NCBI GenBank assembly: GCA_017416535.1
Contig: JAFQCG010000001.1
Location: forward strand, 1 to 64,000
Source of the DNA: Bacilli bacterium
GTDB taxonomy: Bacteria; Bacillota_I; Bacilli_A; RF39; UBA660
Direction: 5' to 3'
DNA length: 64,000 nucleotides
Both the position numbers and the translations under genes were made by a program. Below the pieces are notes generated by a model. The model searched no databases. It worked only from the letters and a program-made list of their open reading frames with translations, and was not told where the DNA came from. Numbering within the stretch: the first letter of the stretch is position 1; each line of letters starts with the position of its first letter. Below, one piece after another: positions 1 through 7,196 of the stretch.

Positions 1-34
1 GTTCATCCTGAGCCAGGATCAAACTCTCAATAAA
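1..34 (-). rRNA. rrs: 16S rRNA, 5' end only (partial)
   Basis: The reverse strand reads AGAGTTTGATCCTGGCTCAG followed by GATGAAC, the universal 5' end of bacterial 16S rRNA. Only the first ~34 bases lie in the window; the gene continues past the left edge. The exact mature 5' end is estimated from the usual distance to the AGAGTTTGATC block. Confidence 0.97.
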
Positions 35-92
35 TTTATTTATTTTAGTTTGTTCAATTTTATCCTAGCTACTCAAAATTGACGTTTTGCTT

Positions 93-107
93 AGTTTTCA
101 AAGATCA
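93..107 (-). promoter_or_regulatory. rRNA leader boxA-like antitermination/processing block
   Basis: The reverse strand reads TGATCTTTGAAAACT, a block typical of Firmicute rRNA leaders and spacers, placed between the rRNA promoter and 16S. It is expected to take part in Nus-factor antitermination or in pairing for rRNA processing. The role is inferred from position and similarity. Nothing else coding is seen between 35 and 270. Confidence 0.6.
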
Positions 108-141
108 TTTGCAATTGCTTTTTTTCGCAAGTTGCCTCATT

Positions 142-170
142 AATATATCAAACAAAAATCACGAAGTCAA
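142..170 (-). promoter_or_regulatory. rRNA operon promoter
   Basis: On the reverse strand TTGACT (165-170) and TATATT (142-147) are separated by exactly 17 bp, about 110 bp upstream of the 16S 5' end. This is a sigma-A type promoter in the expected place for the rRNA operon. Confidence 0.75.
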
Positions 171-269
171 TACTTTTTTAAAACTTTTTTAAATTTTTTT
201 CATTTTATATTTTTCGTGGTTCATGTAACTAATTATTTTACCTAATTTTTTATTCTTGTCCAGTCTTTT

Positions 270-306
270 AGAAAAAAAATAAACTTTCTTTCTAAAGTTT
301 ATTTTC
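270..306 (-). terminator. Intrinsic terminator of ntdp gene
   Basis: An AT-rich hairpin (arms AAAATAAACTT and AAGTTTATTTT) is followed on the reverse strand by a U-run. It overlaps the last codons of the Ntdp gene and separates it from the rRNA operon. Confidence 0.7.
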
Positions 307-837
307 AAGTATTTCTTTATACTTTTCATAGTAATGTTCTACTGTTCCCGGTTCAAAAGCTAATCCTTTTTCTCTAACAGCATTAATTAAATTTGTTAGT
401 TCAGATTTTAGAATACAGTCGATTTGTTCTGAATATCTCATTATACTTTTATGATACTTGTATTCTCCTCTATCTAAAACTTTGAAACTTCCATCTGGAA
501 ACACTCTTAAATCTAAATCATAGTCTATATATTTAATAGCGCCTTCTTCTACTATAAATGGTGATGCTATATTACAATAATAATATACACCATCTTTTTT
601 GTATTGTCCTATTATATTATACCAACAATTGTAGAAGAAATATAATACTGCAGGTTCTTTTGTTCTCCATGTTCTCCCATCTGATTCCGTTACTTTTGTT
701 CTTTCATTCCCAAATACCAAATAGTCATCATGGATTTCAAGTAGAACCGCTTCATCCCAAGAACGATGTATCTTACCATCATGTTTATATGCATGGATAA
801 GATACTTTTTTCCTATTATTAGTTCTTCTTTTTCCAT
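292..837 (-). CDS. DUF402 nucleoside di/triphosphatase (Ntdp family)
   Basis: A 181-aa protein matching the DUF402/Ntdp family (YgaC, SA1684-like), cytosolic enzymes that hydrolyse nucleoside tri- and diphosphates. Family hallmarks are RSWDEAVLLE near the N-terminus, TRTWRTKEPA-type and YYCNIASPF motifs in the middle, and the acidic IDYDLDLRVFPDGSFK segment, which in the family holds metal and phosphate. The start at 837 is chosen because GAGGT lies six bases upstream; a longer frame to 888 has no ribosome site. It is the first gene beyond the rRNA promoter and is read leftward like its neighbours. Function is known from family members; specificity here is not shown. Confidence 0.85.
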   Translation of the reverse strand: MEKEELIIGKKYLIHAYKHDGKIHRSWDEAVLLEIHDDYLVFGNERTKVTESDGRTWRTKEPAVLYFFYNCWYNIIGQYKKDGVYYYCNIASPFIVEEGAIKYIDYDLDLRVFPDGSFKVLDRGEYKYHKSIMRYSEQIDCILKSELTNLINAVREKGLAFEPGTVEHYYEKYKEILENKL

Positions 838-905
838 CTTTTTACCTCGTTCTGTTTGTATTATACTCTTTTTATCTTTATTTTTCAACCTTCGTTTATA
901 AATTA

Positions 906-938
906 AAAAAGAAAGCTATTTTTTTGCTTTCTTTTTCT
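906..938 (-). terminator. Intrinsic terminator of DUF308 gene
   Basis: On the reverse strand a GAAAGC/GCTTTC hairpin with an A-rich loop is followed by TTTTTT, at the end of the DUF308 gene. Confidence 0.7.
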
Positions 939-1566
939 TTTCTATTTTTTTAGTTGTTTTTTCTTCTTCTACTTCTTCTTTTACAACAACTGCTTCTGTT
1001 ATTTCTTCTTCCATTGTTTTTTGGAATATTTTAACGTTTCTTTTTATTGTAAATGTTGAAATCATATCAAGCACTGCGTATATAACTATAAATATTCCTA
1101 CAATTTTAGTAAAAGATGTAAGTGCTTTGAATGGATTGAATATAAGTATAATTCCACACAATGTACTTATAATAGAAAGTACCATTGTTGATTTCCATAA
1201 GTTATTTCCATTTGCTTTTAACTCAAATGCATATTGTAATTTAGTAGCACTATTAATTACTATACTTATTCCTAATATTGTTGGGATAATACTAGCAATG
1301 GCTTGTGGATTTTTAATAACTATAATTCCTAAAATAACACTTACTATACCATAAACAATATCAAGTTCAGTTTTGCTTTCTTTGTTCGTACCTTGAACAA
1401 ATTTAATTATTCCTAACACACCTAATGCAATTAGGATTCCTCCTATTATATAGGATATAGAATATATTACTGCATCTGATTGAAATATTAGTAATAAACC
1501 TAATGCAATTAAAAACAATGATGTTATTAGTGATGACCTAAAAAATTTTTTCATTAGTTTTTCCAT
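916..1566 (-). CDS. DUF308 (HdeD-like) membrane protein
   Basis: A 216-aa integral membrane protein with about six hydrophobic segments arranged as repeated pairs, including GLLLIFQSDAVIYSISYIIG and GIIVIKNPQAIASIIPTILG, the repeated pattern of the DUF308/HdeD family. The last ~35 residues form a charged Glu/Lys tail that should be cytoplasmic. The molecular role of the family in Gram-positives is unknown; HdeD is tied to acid resistance in E. coli. The frame opens with GTG at 1578, but that codon lies within the AGGAGG-like site (GGAGG, 5 bases before ATG), so the start is 1566. Confidence 0.8.
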   Translation of the reverse strand: MEKLMKKFFRSSLITSLFLIALGLLLIFQSDAVIYSISYIIGGILIALGVLGIIKFVQGTNKESKTELDIVYGIVSVILGIIVIKNPQAIASIIPTILGISIVINSATKLQYAFELKANGNNLWKSTMVLSIISTLCGIILIFNPFKALTSFTKIVGIFIVIYAVLDMISTFTIKRNVKIFQKTMEEEITEAVVVKEEVEEEKTTKKIEKKKKAKK

Positions 1567-1605
1567 GTTTACCTCCACTTTTCTTAAAATGATTATAGCA
1601 TGTTT

Positions 1606-2766
1606 TTATTTGTTATTACAATTGTTCACCACATTTTTTTCTTCGTTTTTTTCATTTCTTTGCTCATTTCCTTCATACTCTATAGTAGATGAATTCTTTG
1701 TGTTGGTTATTTTTTCATATAAAAATGCATGTTGCTTGTTACCAATAACTGTATAAATGTAATATATAACATTTATTATTTGGAATGTAATTATTACTAT
1801 CCATATTATTAATTTAACAAACTTATCTATTGGTAATAAATTTATCCATGAATATGGAAATAGTATAAAGAATGCTAATATTATATTTCTTATTAATATT
1901 TGGTACCATTTAGTTTTCTCTTCTTTCGATGACAATTTTAATCTTATAACTTTTTTCCCCAGTGTTTTCCCTGATACAAACGGTGGGATGAGTACATAAT
2001 ATAGTGTTAATATGAATAGTAATGAATAATCTGATAATCCTGTACCATAGAAAAGTATTTTTGCTAAGATTGTAAATACTATGATAAATAATATATCAAT
2101 CACTAGCGATACCCCTCGTCTAATTAGAGTTACCCTGGTTCCTTTTTTATAACTTTTTTCATCTAATTTATCTATTGATGGAATAAATATAGTTACTAAA
2201 GGTGTTATAATGTGTCCTATTAATCCACCCAATGTATTTATCATTAAATCATCAACATCAAATAATCGATATGGTCTTGAATATATTCCATACAGTCCAC
2301 TTAATTGTGTTAATTCAAAAAATAAACTTAATAAAAATGTATATATTATTGTATGATACCATTTTTTCTTAAATATATATCTTAAATATATTCCGAATGG
2401 TAGTGTTAATACTATGTTAAATATTATTGTGTACATAGTTGAGTGTTTTAATATTTCAATTAAGTCAGTTATATTTTTTATTTCAAATGAAACCGTAGCC
2501 ATTATATCTTTAATAAACTGAAACGGAACAAGTTGATACGTTGGTCCGGTCATAGCAGCAACTTTTTCAAATGATGGTAATGGTAGCATTACTAGAAAAT
2601 ATGCGCAGATTAAATATAGAATCATGCTGTAAAAACAAAAACTTTTAAGCATTGGTATTGAACCAAATTTCCTATATTGATGGATCAAAAAAGGAATAGT
2701 CAATATGAATGCTATAAAGGGAAATACAATAAACGCATATTCTATTGGTATTTTATAAACATCCAC
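1606..2766 (-). CDS. VanZ-like / RDD fusion membrane protein
   Basis: A 386-aa membrane protein with two recognisable domains. Residues ~45-190 match VanZ-like proteins (LPFGIYLRYIFKKK, FELTQLSG, then FDVDDLMINTLGGLIGH). Residues ~210-340 match the RDD family (RRGVSLVIDILFI, later GKTLGKKVIRLKL). VanZ gives low-level teicoplanin resistance in enterococci by an unresolved mechanism; RDD proteins are small membrane proteins, some linked to ion transport. The start is GTG at 2766 with AGGAG five bases before it. The tail is polar and Asn/Glu-rich. The joint function is not predictable from sequence. Confidence 0.85.
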   Translation of the reverse strand: MDVYKIPIEYAFIVFPFIAFILTIPFLIHQYRKFGSIPMLKSFCFYSMILYLICAYFLVMLPLPSFEKVAAMTGPTYQLVPFQFIKDIMATVSFEIKNITDLIEILKHSTMYTIIFNIVLTLPFGIYLRYIFKKKWYHTIIYTFLLSLFFELTQLSGLYGIYSRPYRLFDVDDLMINTLGGLIGHIITPLVTIFIPSIDKLDEKSYKKGTRVTLIRRGVSLVIDILFIIVFTILAKILFYGTGLSDYSLLFILTLYYVLIPPFVSGKTLGKKVIRLKLSSKEEKTKWYQILIRNIILAFFILFPYSWINLLPIDKFVKLIIWIVIITFQIINVIYYIYTVIGNKQHAFLYEKITNTKNSSTIEYEGNEQRNEKNEEKNVVNNCNNK

Positions 2767-2792
2767 AGTTACTCCTCTTTTCTATTTTAAAA

Positions 2793-3767
2793 TTAATTTT
2801 TTTCCACAAGAAATGTTAATAACGCTTCTGGTTCTAAACCTTCTACCGCTATATCGTAGATTAAATCAATAATTGGAATTTCAACTTTCTTATGTTTTAA
2901 AAGTTTATATATTGATTCAAGTGTATAGAAACCTTCTACTGTTGTTTTTGATAAATATTCTTTTATTTCTTCTTTGCTTTTCTTTTCACCTATTATTTTA
3001 CCAAAACTGTAATTTCTACTTTTTGTTGACGTACAAGTTAATAGTAAATCTCCAATTCCAGCAAATGTATCTACAGTTCTTTTCTTAGCACCAAAAGCAA
3101 ATAATATTTCTTCCATGTCACGCATAGCTTCTGTAATTAACATTGCTTTAGTTGATTCGTTTGCTTTCATCCCTTCTAACATACCTGCAGAAAGAGCAAT
3201 TACGTTTTTAATTGAACCGCAAACTTCTACTCCAATAACATCTGTTGATTCTCTTAATTTTATATATCTATTTGCTAGCGCTTTTTTAGCTAATTCGCGT
3301 GTTTTTTTCTTTTTACTTGCAAGAGTTAATCCAGCTGGCATTTTTGAAACTAAGTCAATTGCAAAAGATGGTCCACTTATAACACCTATATTTCTTGTAC
3401 TTAGATGTTTTTCAAAGATTTGATTAATAAATAGTCCTGTATCTTGTTCAATTCCTTTTGTAGCAATAATAATATGATTGTTTTTAATATATGGTTCCAT
3501 TTCTAATGCTAAATCATCAATAAATGCTGCTGGGATTGCAACTATTAATAAATCTTTTCCTTTAATACATTTTTCCACAGAAGTTGTTAATTTTATTTTT
3601 TCTGATATTTTAAAATTTGGAATTAGTCTTTCATTTTGACGTGTTTCTTCTAATTGCTTTTTTTCTTCTTCAAATTTTGTCCACATTGTGACATCACATT
3701 TATTTTCTATTAATATACTGCTAAGAGCCATTCCATAAGCTCCGCATCCAAATAATCCTACTTTCAT
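2793..3767 (-). CDS. gpsA: NAD(P)H-dependent glycerol-3-phosphate dehydrogenase
   Basis: A 324-aa cytosolic enzyme that reduces dihydroxyacetone phosphate to sn-glycerol-3-phosphate for phospholipid synthesis. The N-terminal Rossmann motif is GLFGCGAYGMALS. The substrate region KNVIALSAGMLEGMKANEST carries the conserved lysine, and GPSFAIDL and TFAGIGDLLLTC are further hallmarks. Length is normal. The start at 3767 follows GGAGG by seven bases; an in-frame codon at 3785 is upstream of that site. It precedes the VanZ-RDD gene on the same strand with 26 bp between them, so co-transcription is likely. Confidence 0.95.
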   Translation of the reverse strand: MKVGLFGCGAYGMALSSILIENKCDVTMWTKFEEEKKQLEETRQNERLIPNFKISEKIKLTTSVEKCIKGKDLLIVAIPAAFIDDLALEMEPYIKNNHIIIATKGIEQDTGLFINQIFEKHLSTRNIGVISGPSFAIDLVSKMPAGLTLASKKKKTRELAKKALANRYIKLRESTDVIGVEVCGSIKNVIALSAGMLEGMKANESTKAMLITEAMRDMEEILFAFGAKKRTVDTFAGIGDLLLTCTSTKSRNYSFGKIIGEKKSKEEIKEYLSKTTVEGFYTLESIYKLLKHKKVEIPIIDLIYDIAVEGLEPEALLTFLVEKN

Positions 3768-3915
3768 TTTATTTCCTCCAGTCATCCTGTAGTAGTTTGT
3801 CTCATTTTGTAATTTATCACGTATTTTATATTTTGTCTAGTTTTTCCAAATATGTCAAGTTTAATTATATTATCTATAATTTTTGTATATATTTATATAT
3901 ATAAGGTTATTATCT

Positions 3916-3944
3916 TTGACATTGTTTTTAGATTAAATTATACT
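3916..3944 (+). promoter_or_regulatory. Consensus sigma-A promoter
   Basis: A perfect TTGACA (3916-3921) and TATACT (3939-3944) are separated by 17 bp. The predicted start of transcription is about ten bases before the ribosome site of the gene at 3963. It is one of the best promoters in the window. Confidence 0.85.
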
Positions 3945-3962
3945 TAAATCGAGGTGATTGTC

Positions 3963-4976
3963 TTGAAAGATATGGAAGTTGGTAATAGCGAAATATTAGA
4001 AAATGGTGGTTTAAAATTGTCTAGAAAAACTAAAAACGGGATTATTATTGGTCTTTGTTTAGGTGTCGGTTTTGGAAGTCTTTATGGTCTTCATTTAGAC
4101 AAAATGCAAGATGCCAATGCAGCTGATAGCAAGCCAAGTTTTTCTTTTGAAGTTCCAGGTGATGTTAATATTAGAGATCAAGTTTTTATTGACGAAAATG
4201 AAGTTATCGTTCCATATGAACAAGAAGATCCAATTAATGTTTCTTTAGAACAGATTAATAGTTTAAATATTATAATTAATGATAGTAATTGTCGTGAAGA
4301 TTTTATTAATAGCGTTTGTGAAGAATTAGATAGAGATGGAATTAAATTTACTTTTACTAGAGATAACGAAAATATTAATGTAGATAATTCTGTTGTTATT
4401 ACACTTGATCAAGAATATATGGCTGGGCCAGCTACCGTTGTATTTGCTCCGCTTGAAAATGGTCGTATTGGTAATTCAGATGCTTTAGCATTAGCTGCAC
4501 AAAAAGCATTTTATGAAAAAGGATTTTTAATTGATGGTATCCTTTGTGGACAAATGGGATTTAGAGAAAATGAGGACGGAACAATTAGTGAGAGAATTCC
4601 AACATCTACAGAATCAACTATTGGTAAAGATAAAAATACAAGTTTTGTTACAATATCTTTTGGTACTCAAAATACTCATGCTGGCCTAACTGCTTCAAGC
4701 ATAGAAGCAATGTTAACAAGATATTATTCTTATATTAATGCAGGTTATGGTAATGAGGATTTAATATATTGCGTTGAAGATGGTCAAGACTATGAAGATA
4801 TTGGAAATGTATTAGGAAGTAATGCAGATACATTAGACCATTTTAATGATACATCTGATGAAAGTCTTTTATTACCAGGTGAAACTATAATTAATCCAGT
4901 GGTTGCTCAAAGAAGAGAATTTAATAAGCATGTACCTACTAATTTATATGTTGATAAAACAATTTGGTCAAAATAA
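3963..4976 (+). CDS. Membrane-anchored extracytoplasmic protein of unknown function
   Basis: A 337-aa protein with one N-terminal hydrophobic segment (GIIIGLCLGVGFGSLYGLHL, residues ~25-45) and a large soluble part, probably outside the membrane. I do not recognise the family. The spacing of CEELDRDGIKFTFTRD, VVITLDQ and SFVTISFGTQNT faintly resembles the strand order of Amidase_3 cell-wall amidases, but the metal-binding histidines and glutamate of that family are not visible, so at best it is an inactive relative. The start is TTG at 3963, seven bases after GAGGTG; a GTG at 3954 is inside that site. It has its own strong promoter and precedes tRNA-Trp. Confidence 0.6.
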   Translation: MKDMEVGNSEILENGGLKLSRKTKNGIIIGLCLGVGFGSLYGLHLDKMQDANAADSKPSFSFEVPGDVNIRDQVFIDENEVIVPYEQEDPINVSLEQINSLNIIINDSNCREDFINSVCEELDRDGIKFTFTRDNENINVDNSVVITLDQEYMAGPATVVFAPLENGRIGNSDALALAAQKAFYEKGFLIDGILCGQMGFRENEDGTISERIPTSTESTIGKDKNTSFVTISFGTQNTHAGLTASSIEAMLTRYYSYINAGYGNEDLIYCVEDGQDYEDIGNVLGSNADTLDHFNDTSDESLLLPGETIINPVVAQRREFNKHVPTNLYVDKTIWSK

Positions 4977-4993
4977 AAATTAATTATTTTTTG

Positions 4994-5022
4994 TTGAATA
5001 ATAAAAAGAATTGTGTTATACT
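4994..5022 (+). promoter_or_regulatory. tRNA-Trp promoter
   Basis: TTGAAT (4994-4999) and TATACT (5017-5022) are spaced by 17 bp and lie ~40 bp upstream of the tRNA. A small GTTC/GAAC hairpin lies in the leader at 5034-5046. Confidence 0.7.
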
Positions 5023-5063
5023 TCAATTGTTCTGTTCAAAAGAACCAGTATTTCACAATTTAT

Positions 5064-5137
5064 AGGGGATTAGTTAAATGGTATAATAATGGTCTCCAAA
5101 ACCACTGTTGGGAGTTCGATTCTCTCATCCCCTGCCA
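5064..5137 (+). tRNA. trnW: tRNA-Trp (anticodon CCA)
   Basis: The acceptor arms AGGGGAT (5064-5070) and ATCCCCT pair fully, followed by the discriminator G and an encoded CCA (5135-5137). The anticodon loop CTCCAAA carries CCA at 5096-5098. The T arm is GGGAG-TTCGATT-CTCTC. The gene is intact, but from base 5093 to its end it is duplicated at 9824, because an island is inserted here. Confidence 0.95.
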
Positions 5138-5177
5138 TTTAGAAATTTAAGCAACATAAGGTTGCTTTTTTTGTTGT
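5093..5177 (+). repeat. Left copy of 85-bp direct repeat (attL-like, tRNA-Trp 3' half plus terminator)
   Basis: Bases 5093-5177 are identical to 9824-9908. The repeat begins at the anticodon arm of tRNA-Trp, runs through its encoded CCA and ends just after the tRNA terminator. The first differing bases on each side are clear. A duplicated tRNA 3' end is the classic mark of site-specific integration. The left copy completes the functional tRNA. Confidence 0.92.
5149..5173 (+). terminator. tRNA-Trp terminator
   Basis: The hairpin AGCAAC/GTTGCT with loop ATAAG is followed by seven T. An identical copy lies in the second repeat at 9880-9904. Confidence 0.85.
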
Positions 5178-5192
5178 TCTGGCGTGAATGAG

Positions 5193-5244
5193 TTTTTGAC
5201 TATACCACTCTACAGATATGGTAGTCCCCTTCTCTAGTCAAAAA
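5193..5244. repeat. Nested stem-loop at island left end
   Basis: TTTTTGACTA (5193-5202) is fully complementary to TAGTCAAAAA (5235-5244), and an inner TACCA/TGGTA pair lies in the loop. The right arm is the first part of the island inverted repeat. It could be a protein-binding site for excision or an RNA hairpin; no evidence separates these. Confidence 0.55.
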
Positions 5245-5384
5245 TCGCGTGCTTCGCCCGAAAGCGGTAGTTTTAAAATAGTCGTTTCTTTTTAAAAAGT
5301 ATTGATAAATAGTAATTAAAATCAAAAGTCAGAATTTCAATAGGTGTGGGGAAAGCGGTTCTTTTATTTTATAATCTTATGACC
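5235..5384. repeat. Left long inverted repeat of the island
   Basis: About 150 bp that match, in reverse complement and with small gaps, 9511-9658. The longest exact block is 23 bp (5236-5258 against 9635-9657), centred on a GC-rich core TCGCGTGCTTCGCC unlike the surrounding AT-rich DNA. Other shared blocks are AAAATAGTCGTT, TAATTAAAATCAAAA and GGTGTGGGG-AAAGCG. This fills the gene-free stretch 5178-5429 apart from the stem-loop at its start. Confidence 0.85.
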
Positions 5385-5429
5385 TAGACATTTTGTTTGT
5401 ACCTCTGTTTATATGTACTTGTGAACATC

Positions 5430-5457
5430 AAAAAAGATAACTAATATTTAGTTACCT
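5430..5457 (-). terminator. Terminator of zinc-ribbon gene
   Basis: On the reverse strand AGGTAACTAA/TTAGTTATCT forms a hairpin with loop ATA, followed by TTTTTT, directly after the stop of the zinc-ribbon gene. Confidence 0.8.
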
Positions 5458-5463
5458 CTTTTA

Positions 5464-5961
5464 CTACCATTTTGATATTTCTTTAAATTTATAGCTTGCG
5501 ATTTGTTCTGCTTCACCTGAACAGATTGCTTTGAATTTCCATCTACCATTGGCATCTAATCCACTATTATTATCCAAACAAGAACCTACTGTATTACCTT
5601 CTGCATCATATGCAGTAAATTCTACTTGTACATAGGAATAATCTTTATCAGAATTATTTTTGATATAACCTTCGATATAGTATGCAAAACCATATTCGTC
5701 AGGTGCACCAGTATGACCATCTTCTAGCACTAATGCTTCTTTTTTTGTTGTTGGTGTTTTTTCATTATTATTGTTGTTTGAACTTTCACTAGATTCACCA
5801 CTTCCACCTGATGCTAATCCAATTACAACAAAAATGATTATAACCCAAAACCAAACTCTTTTATAAATTGGTTTTTTAACTTTTGCGCCACATCCTGGAC
5901 AACTTTTAGCAGTATCAGCAACCTCTTTTCCACAAGATTTACATTTTATAAGTTTTGACAT
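5464..5961 (-). CDS. Zinc-ribbon, single-TM, FxLYD-domain protein
   Basis: A 165-aa protein. Residues ~5-27 are a zinc ribbon (CKSCGKEV then CPGCGAKV), cytoplasmic. Residues ~36-52 are one membrane segment (VWFWVIIIFVVIGLA). An Asn/Ser/Thr-rich linker follows, then from ~85 to the end a beta-rich FxLYD-type domain (YIEGYIKNNSDKDYSYVQVE), extracytoplasmic if the N-terminus is inside. The start at 5961 is set by AGGAGTG; a longer frame to 6120 would cover the promoter and the divergent XRE gene. It is cargo of the island and divergent from the regulator at 6071. Proteins of this build are common in Firmicute accessory DNA; function is unknown. Confidence 0.8.
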   Translation of the reverse strand: MSKLIKCKSCGKEVADTAKSCPGCGAKVKKPIYKRVWFWVIIIFVVIGLASGGSGESSESSNNNNNEKTPTTKKEALVLEDGHTGAPDEYGFAYYIEGYIKNNSDKDYSYVQVEFTAYDAEGNTVGSCLDNNSGLDANGRWKFKAICSGEAEQIASYKFKEISKW

Positions 5962-5983
5962 TATTTCACTCCTTTCTAGTTTC

Positions 5984-6057
5984 ATTATAAACCAAAAATT
6001 TCTTGCAGTAAATAGTTCGTGTGAATATTTTGCAGTAAATAATATCATACCTATAAA
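5984..6057. promoter_or_regulatory. Divergent promoters with duplicated operator-like motif
   Basis: The 12-mer TTGCAGTAAATA occurs twice, at 6003-6014 and 6030-6041, 27 bp apart. The first overlaps the -35 of the leftward promoter (TTTACT, 17 bp, TATAAT at 5984-5989). The second supplies TTGCAG, 16 bp before TATAAA (6052-6057), facing the XRE gene. A protein bound to both copies would block both promoters, which fits autorepression by the XRE protein. The binding is inferred. Confidence 0.6.
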
Positions 6058-6070
6058 TGGAGGGTATGTT

Positions 6071-6352
6071 ATGAAATTAGAATTTGATAACTTAAGAGAC
6101 TTACTTATTTTTAATATCAAGTATTATAGATATGTAAATAATTATTCACAAGAAAAGCTTGCAGAATTAAGCAAGCTAAGTCCTAGATATATTACGGATG
6201 TTGAAAGAGGATTGCACTGCCCTACTATTCCTAAAATAGAGAGCATTGCAAAATCTTTAAATATTCAACCTTATCAATTATTTGTAAATATCGATAGAGA
6301 TGCTGAAATTGTTAACAAAATGAATCAAGGTAGACAATATAATCAAAAATAA
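6071..6352 (+). CDS. XRE-family helix-turn-helix regulator
   Basis: A 93-aa DNA-binding protein. The Cro/CI HTH spans ~10-68: LLIFNIKYYRYVNNYSQEKL, then LAELSKLSPRYITDVERGL with the recognition helix, and PKIESIAKSLNIQPYQLF. The start is ATG at 6071 with GGAGGG six bases upstream. It is divergent from the zinc-ribbon gene and probably controls the shared intergenic region with two TTGCAGTAAATA copies. Such regulators commonly keep mobile elements quiet; which island genes it controls is not shown. Confidence 0.9.
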   Translation: MKLEFDNLRDLLIFNIKYYRYVNNYSQEKLAELSKLSPRYITDVERGLHCPTIPKIESIAKSLNIQPYQLFVNIDRDAEIVNKMNQGRQYNQK

Positions 6353-6357
6353 TTATT

Positions 6358-6393
6358 AAAGAGTCATCTTTGCATTATTTGATGACTCTTTTT
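6358..6393. terminator. Bidirectional-looking terminator after XRE gene
   Basis: AAAGAGTCATC (6358-6368) pairs with GATGACTCTTT (6381-6391), followed by more T on the right and preceded by A on the left. It ends the XRE gene. The rest up to 6529 is AT-rich with no gene seen. Confidence 0.85.
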
Positions 6394-6529
6394 AATTTAT
6401 ATTTAGTTATATTTTTATATTTTATGCATATCAAGACAAACTATCCATCTTATTTATTACAACAAAAATATACTTAGCGCTTTTTATGATTTTAAATATT
6501 TCATAGTTATGATTTATTAAGAGTATAGC

Positions 6530-7042
6530 CTACAATAATTGTTTTAAATATTCTTCAGTAGTAATTTTTTTGTTTTCAAAACTCACTTTTTTATTAACAA
6601 TCCCTCTGCTTGTCATTATCTTTAGATTTAATATTTCTGTATCTAATTTATTTTTTAGTTTAAATTGTAGCAGTTCCTTTGTCGATTCTAATCCTGCTAG
6701 GTTAATCGGAAACTCCGAACTGTAATAACTTATTGTTGTACCATTTGATTTTTTTGTTGATACTATTGTTCTATCAGGTTTTGCACTATACACATTACCC
6801 TTATTTTCAAACGAAACATCAACAATTGAAATTGGCTGTTTTGACTTGTTCACTATAATTAAATTAAACTCATATGTATATGTTCCGTTTATATTTATTA
6901 CTAAATAAAATAATTCTTTTATTGATATTGATTTTCTATTATTTTTATTTAATATAAAAAAGTTAAATATTGATAGCACCAATCCAGAGATTGCTATTAT
7001 CGGTTCCCAATTTTTTCCTATAAATTGCATAATTTTTGTCAT
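6530..7042 (-). CDS. Island protein: N-terminal TM segment plus beta-rich domain
   Basis: A 170-aa protein with one N-terminal membrane segment (WEPIIAISGLVLSIFNFFIL) and a beta-strand-rich remainder (NLIIVNKSKQPISIVDVSF, LQFKLKNKLDTEILNLKI) that looks like an immunoglobulin-like fold. No named family is recognised. The start at 7042 follows GGAGGG; the frame extends five codons upstream, into that site. It is divergent from the 762-aa membrane protein gene, and the two may act together at the membrane; this is inference from the pairing only. Confidence 0.75.
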   Translation of the reverse strand: MTKIMQFIGKNWEPIIAISGLVLSIFNFFILNKNNRKSISIKELFYLVININGTYTYEFNLIIVNKSKQPISIVDVSFENKGNVYSAKPDRTIVSTKKSNGTTISYYSSEFPINLAGLESTKELLQFKLKNKLDTEILNLKIMTSRGIVNKKVSFENKKITTEEYLKQLL

Positions 7043-7139
7043 ATTTAAACCCTCCATTTGCCAATATTACAATAAAATTGTATCATATTTCAACTTGATA
7101 ATTTAAATTACTCTTACTAAAACTCTTATTAATTTCACA

Positions 7140-7168
7140 TTGACTATAGATTATGATTTTTTTATGAT
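7140..7168 (+). promoter_or_regulatory. Promoter of the 762-aa island gene
   Basis: TTGACT (7140-7145) and TATGAT (7163-7168) are spaced by 17 bp. The open frame begins with this same TTG, so a start there is impossible if this promoter is used; this supports the ATG at 7197. Confidence 0.75.
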
Positions 7169-7196
7169 AAAATATTGCTGTCAGGTGGTGTATTAT

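Noticed and set aside
7140-7196. TTG start giving a 781-aa island protein
   Set aside because: The TTG is the -35 box of a well-formed promoter; AGGTGG and ATG at 7197 are better.
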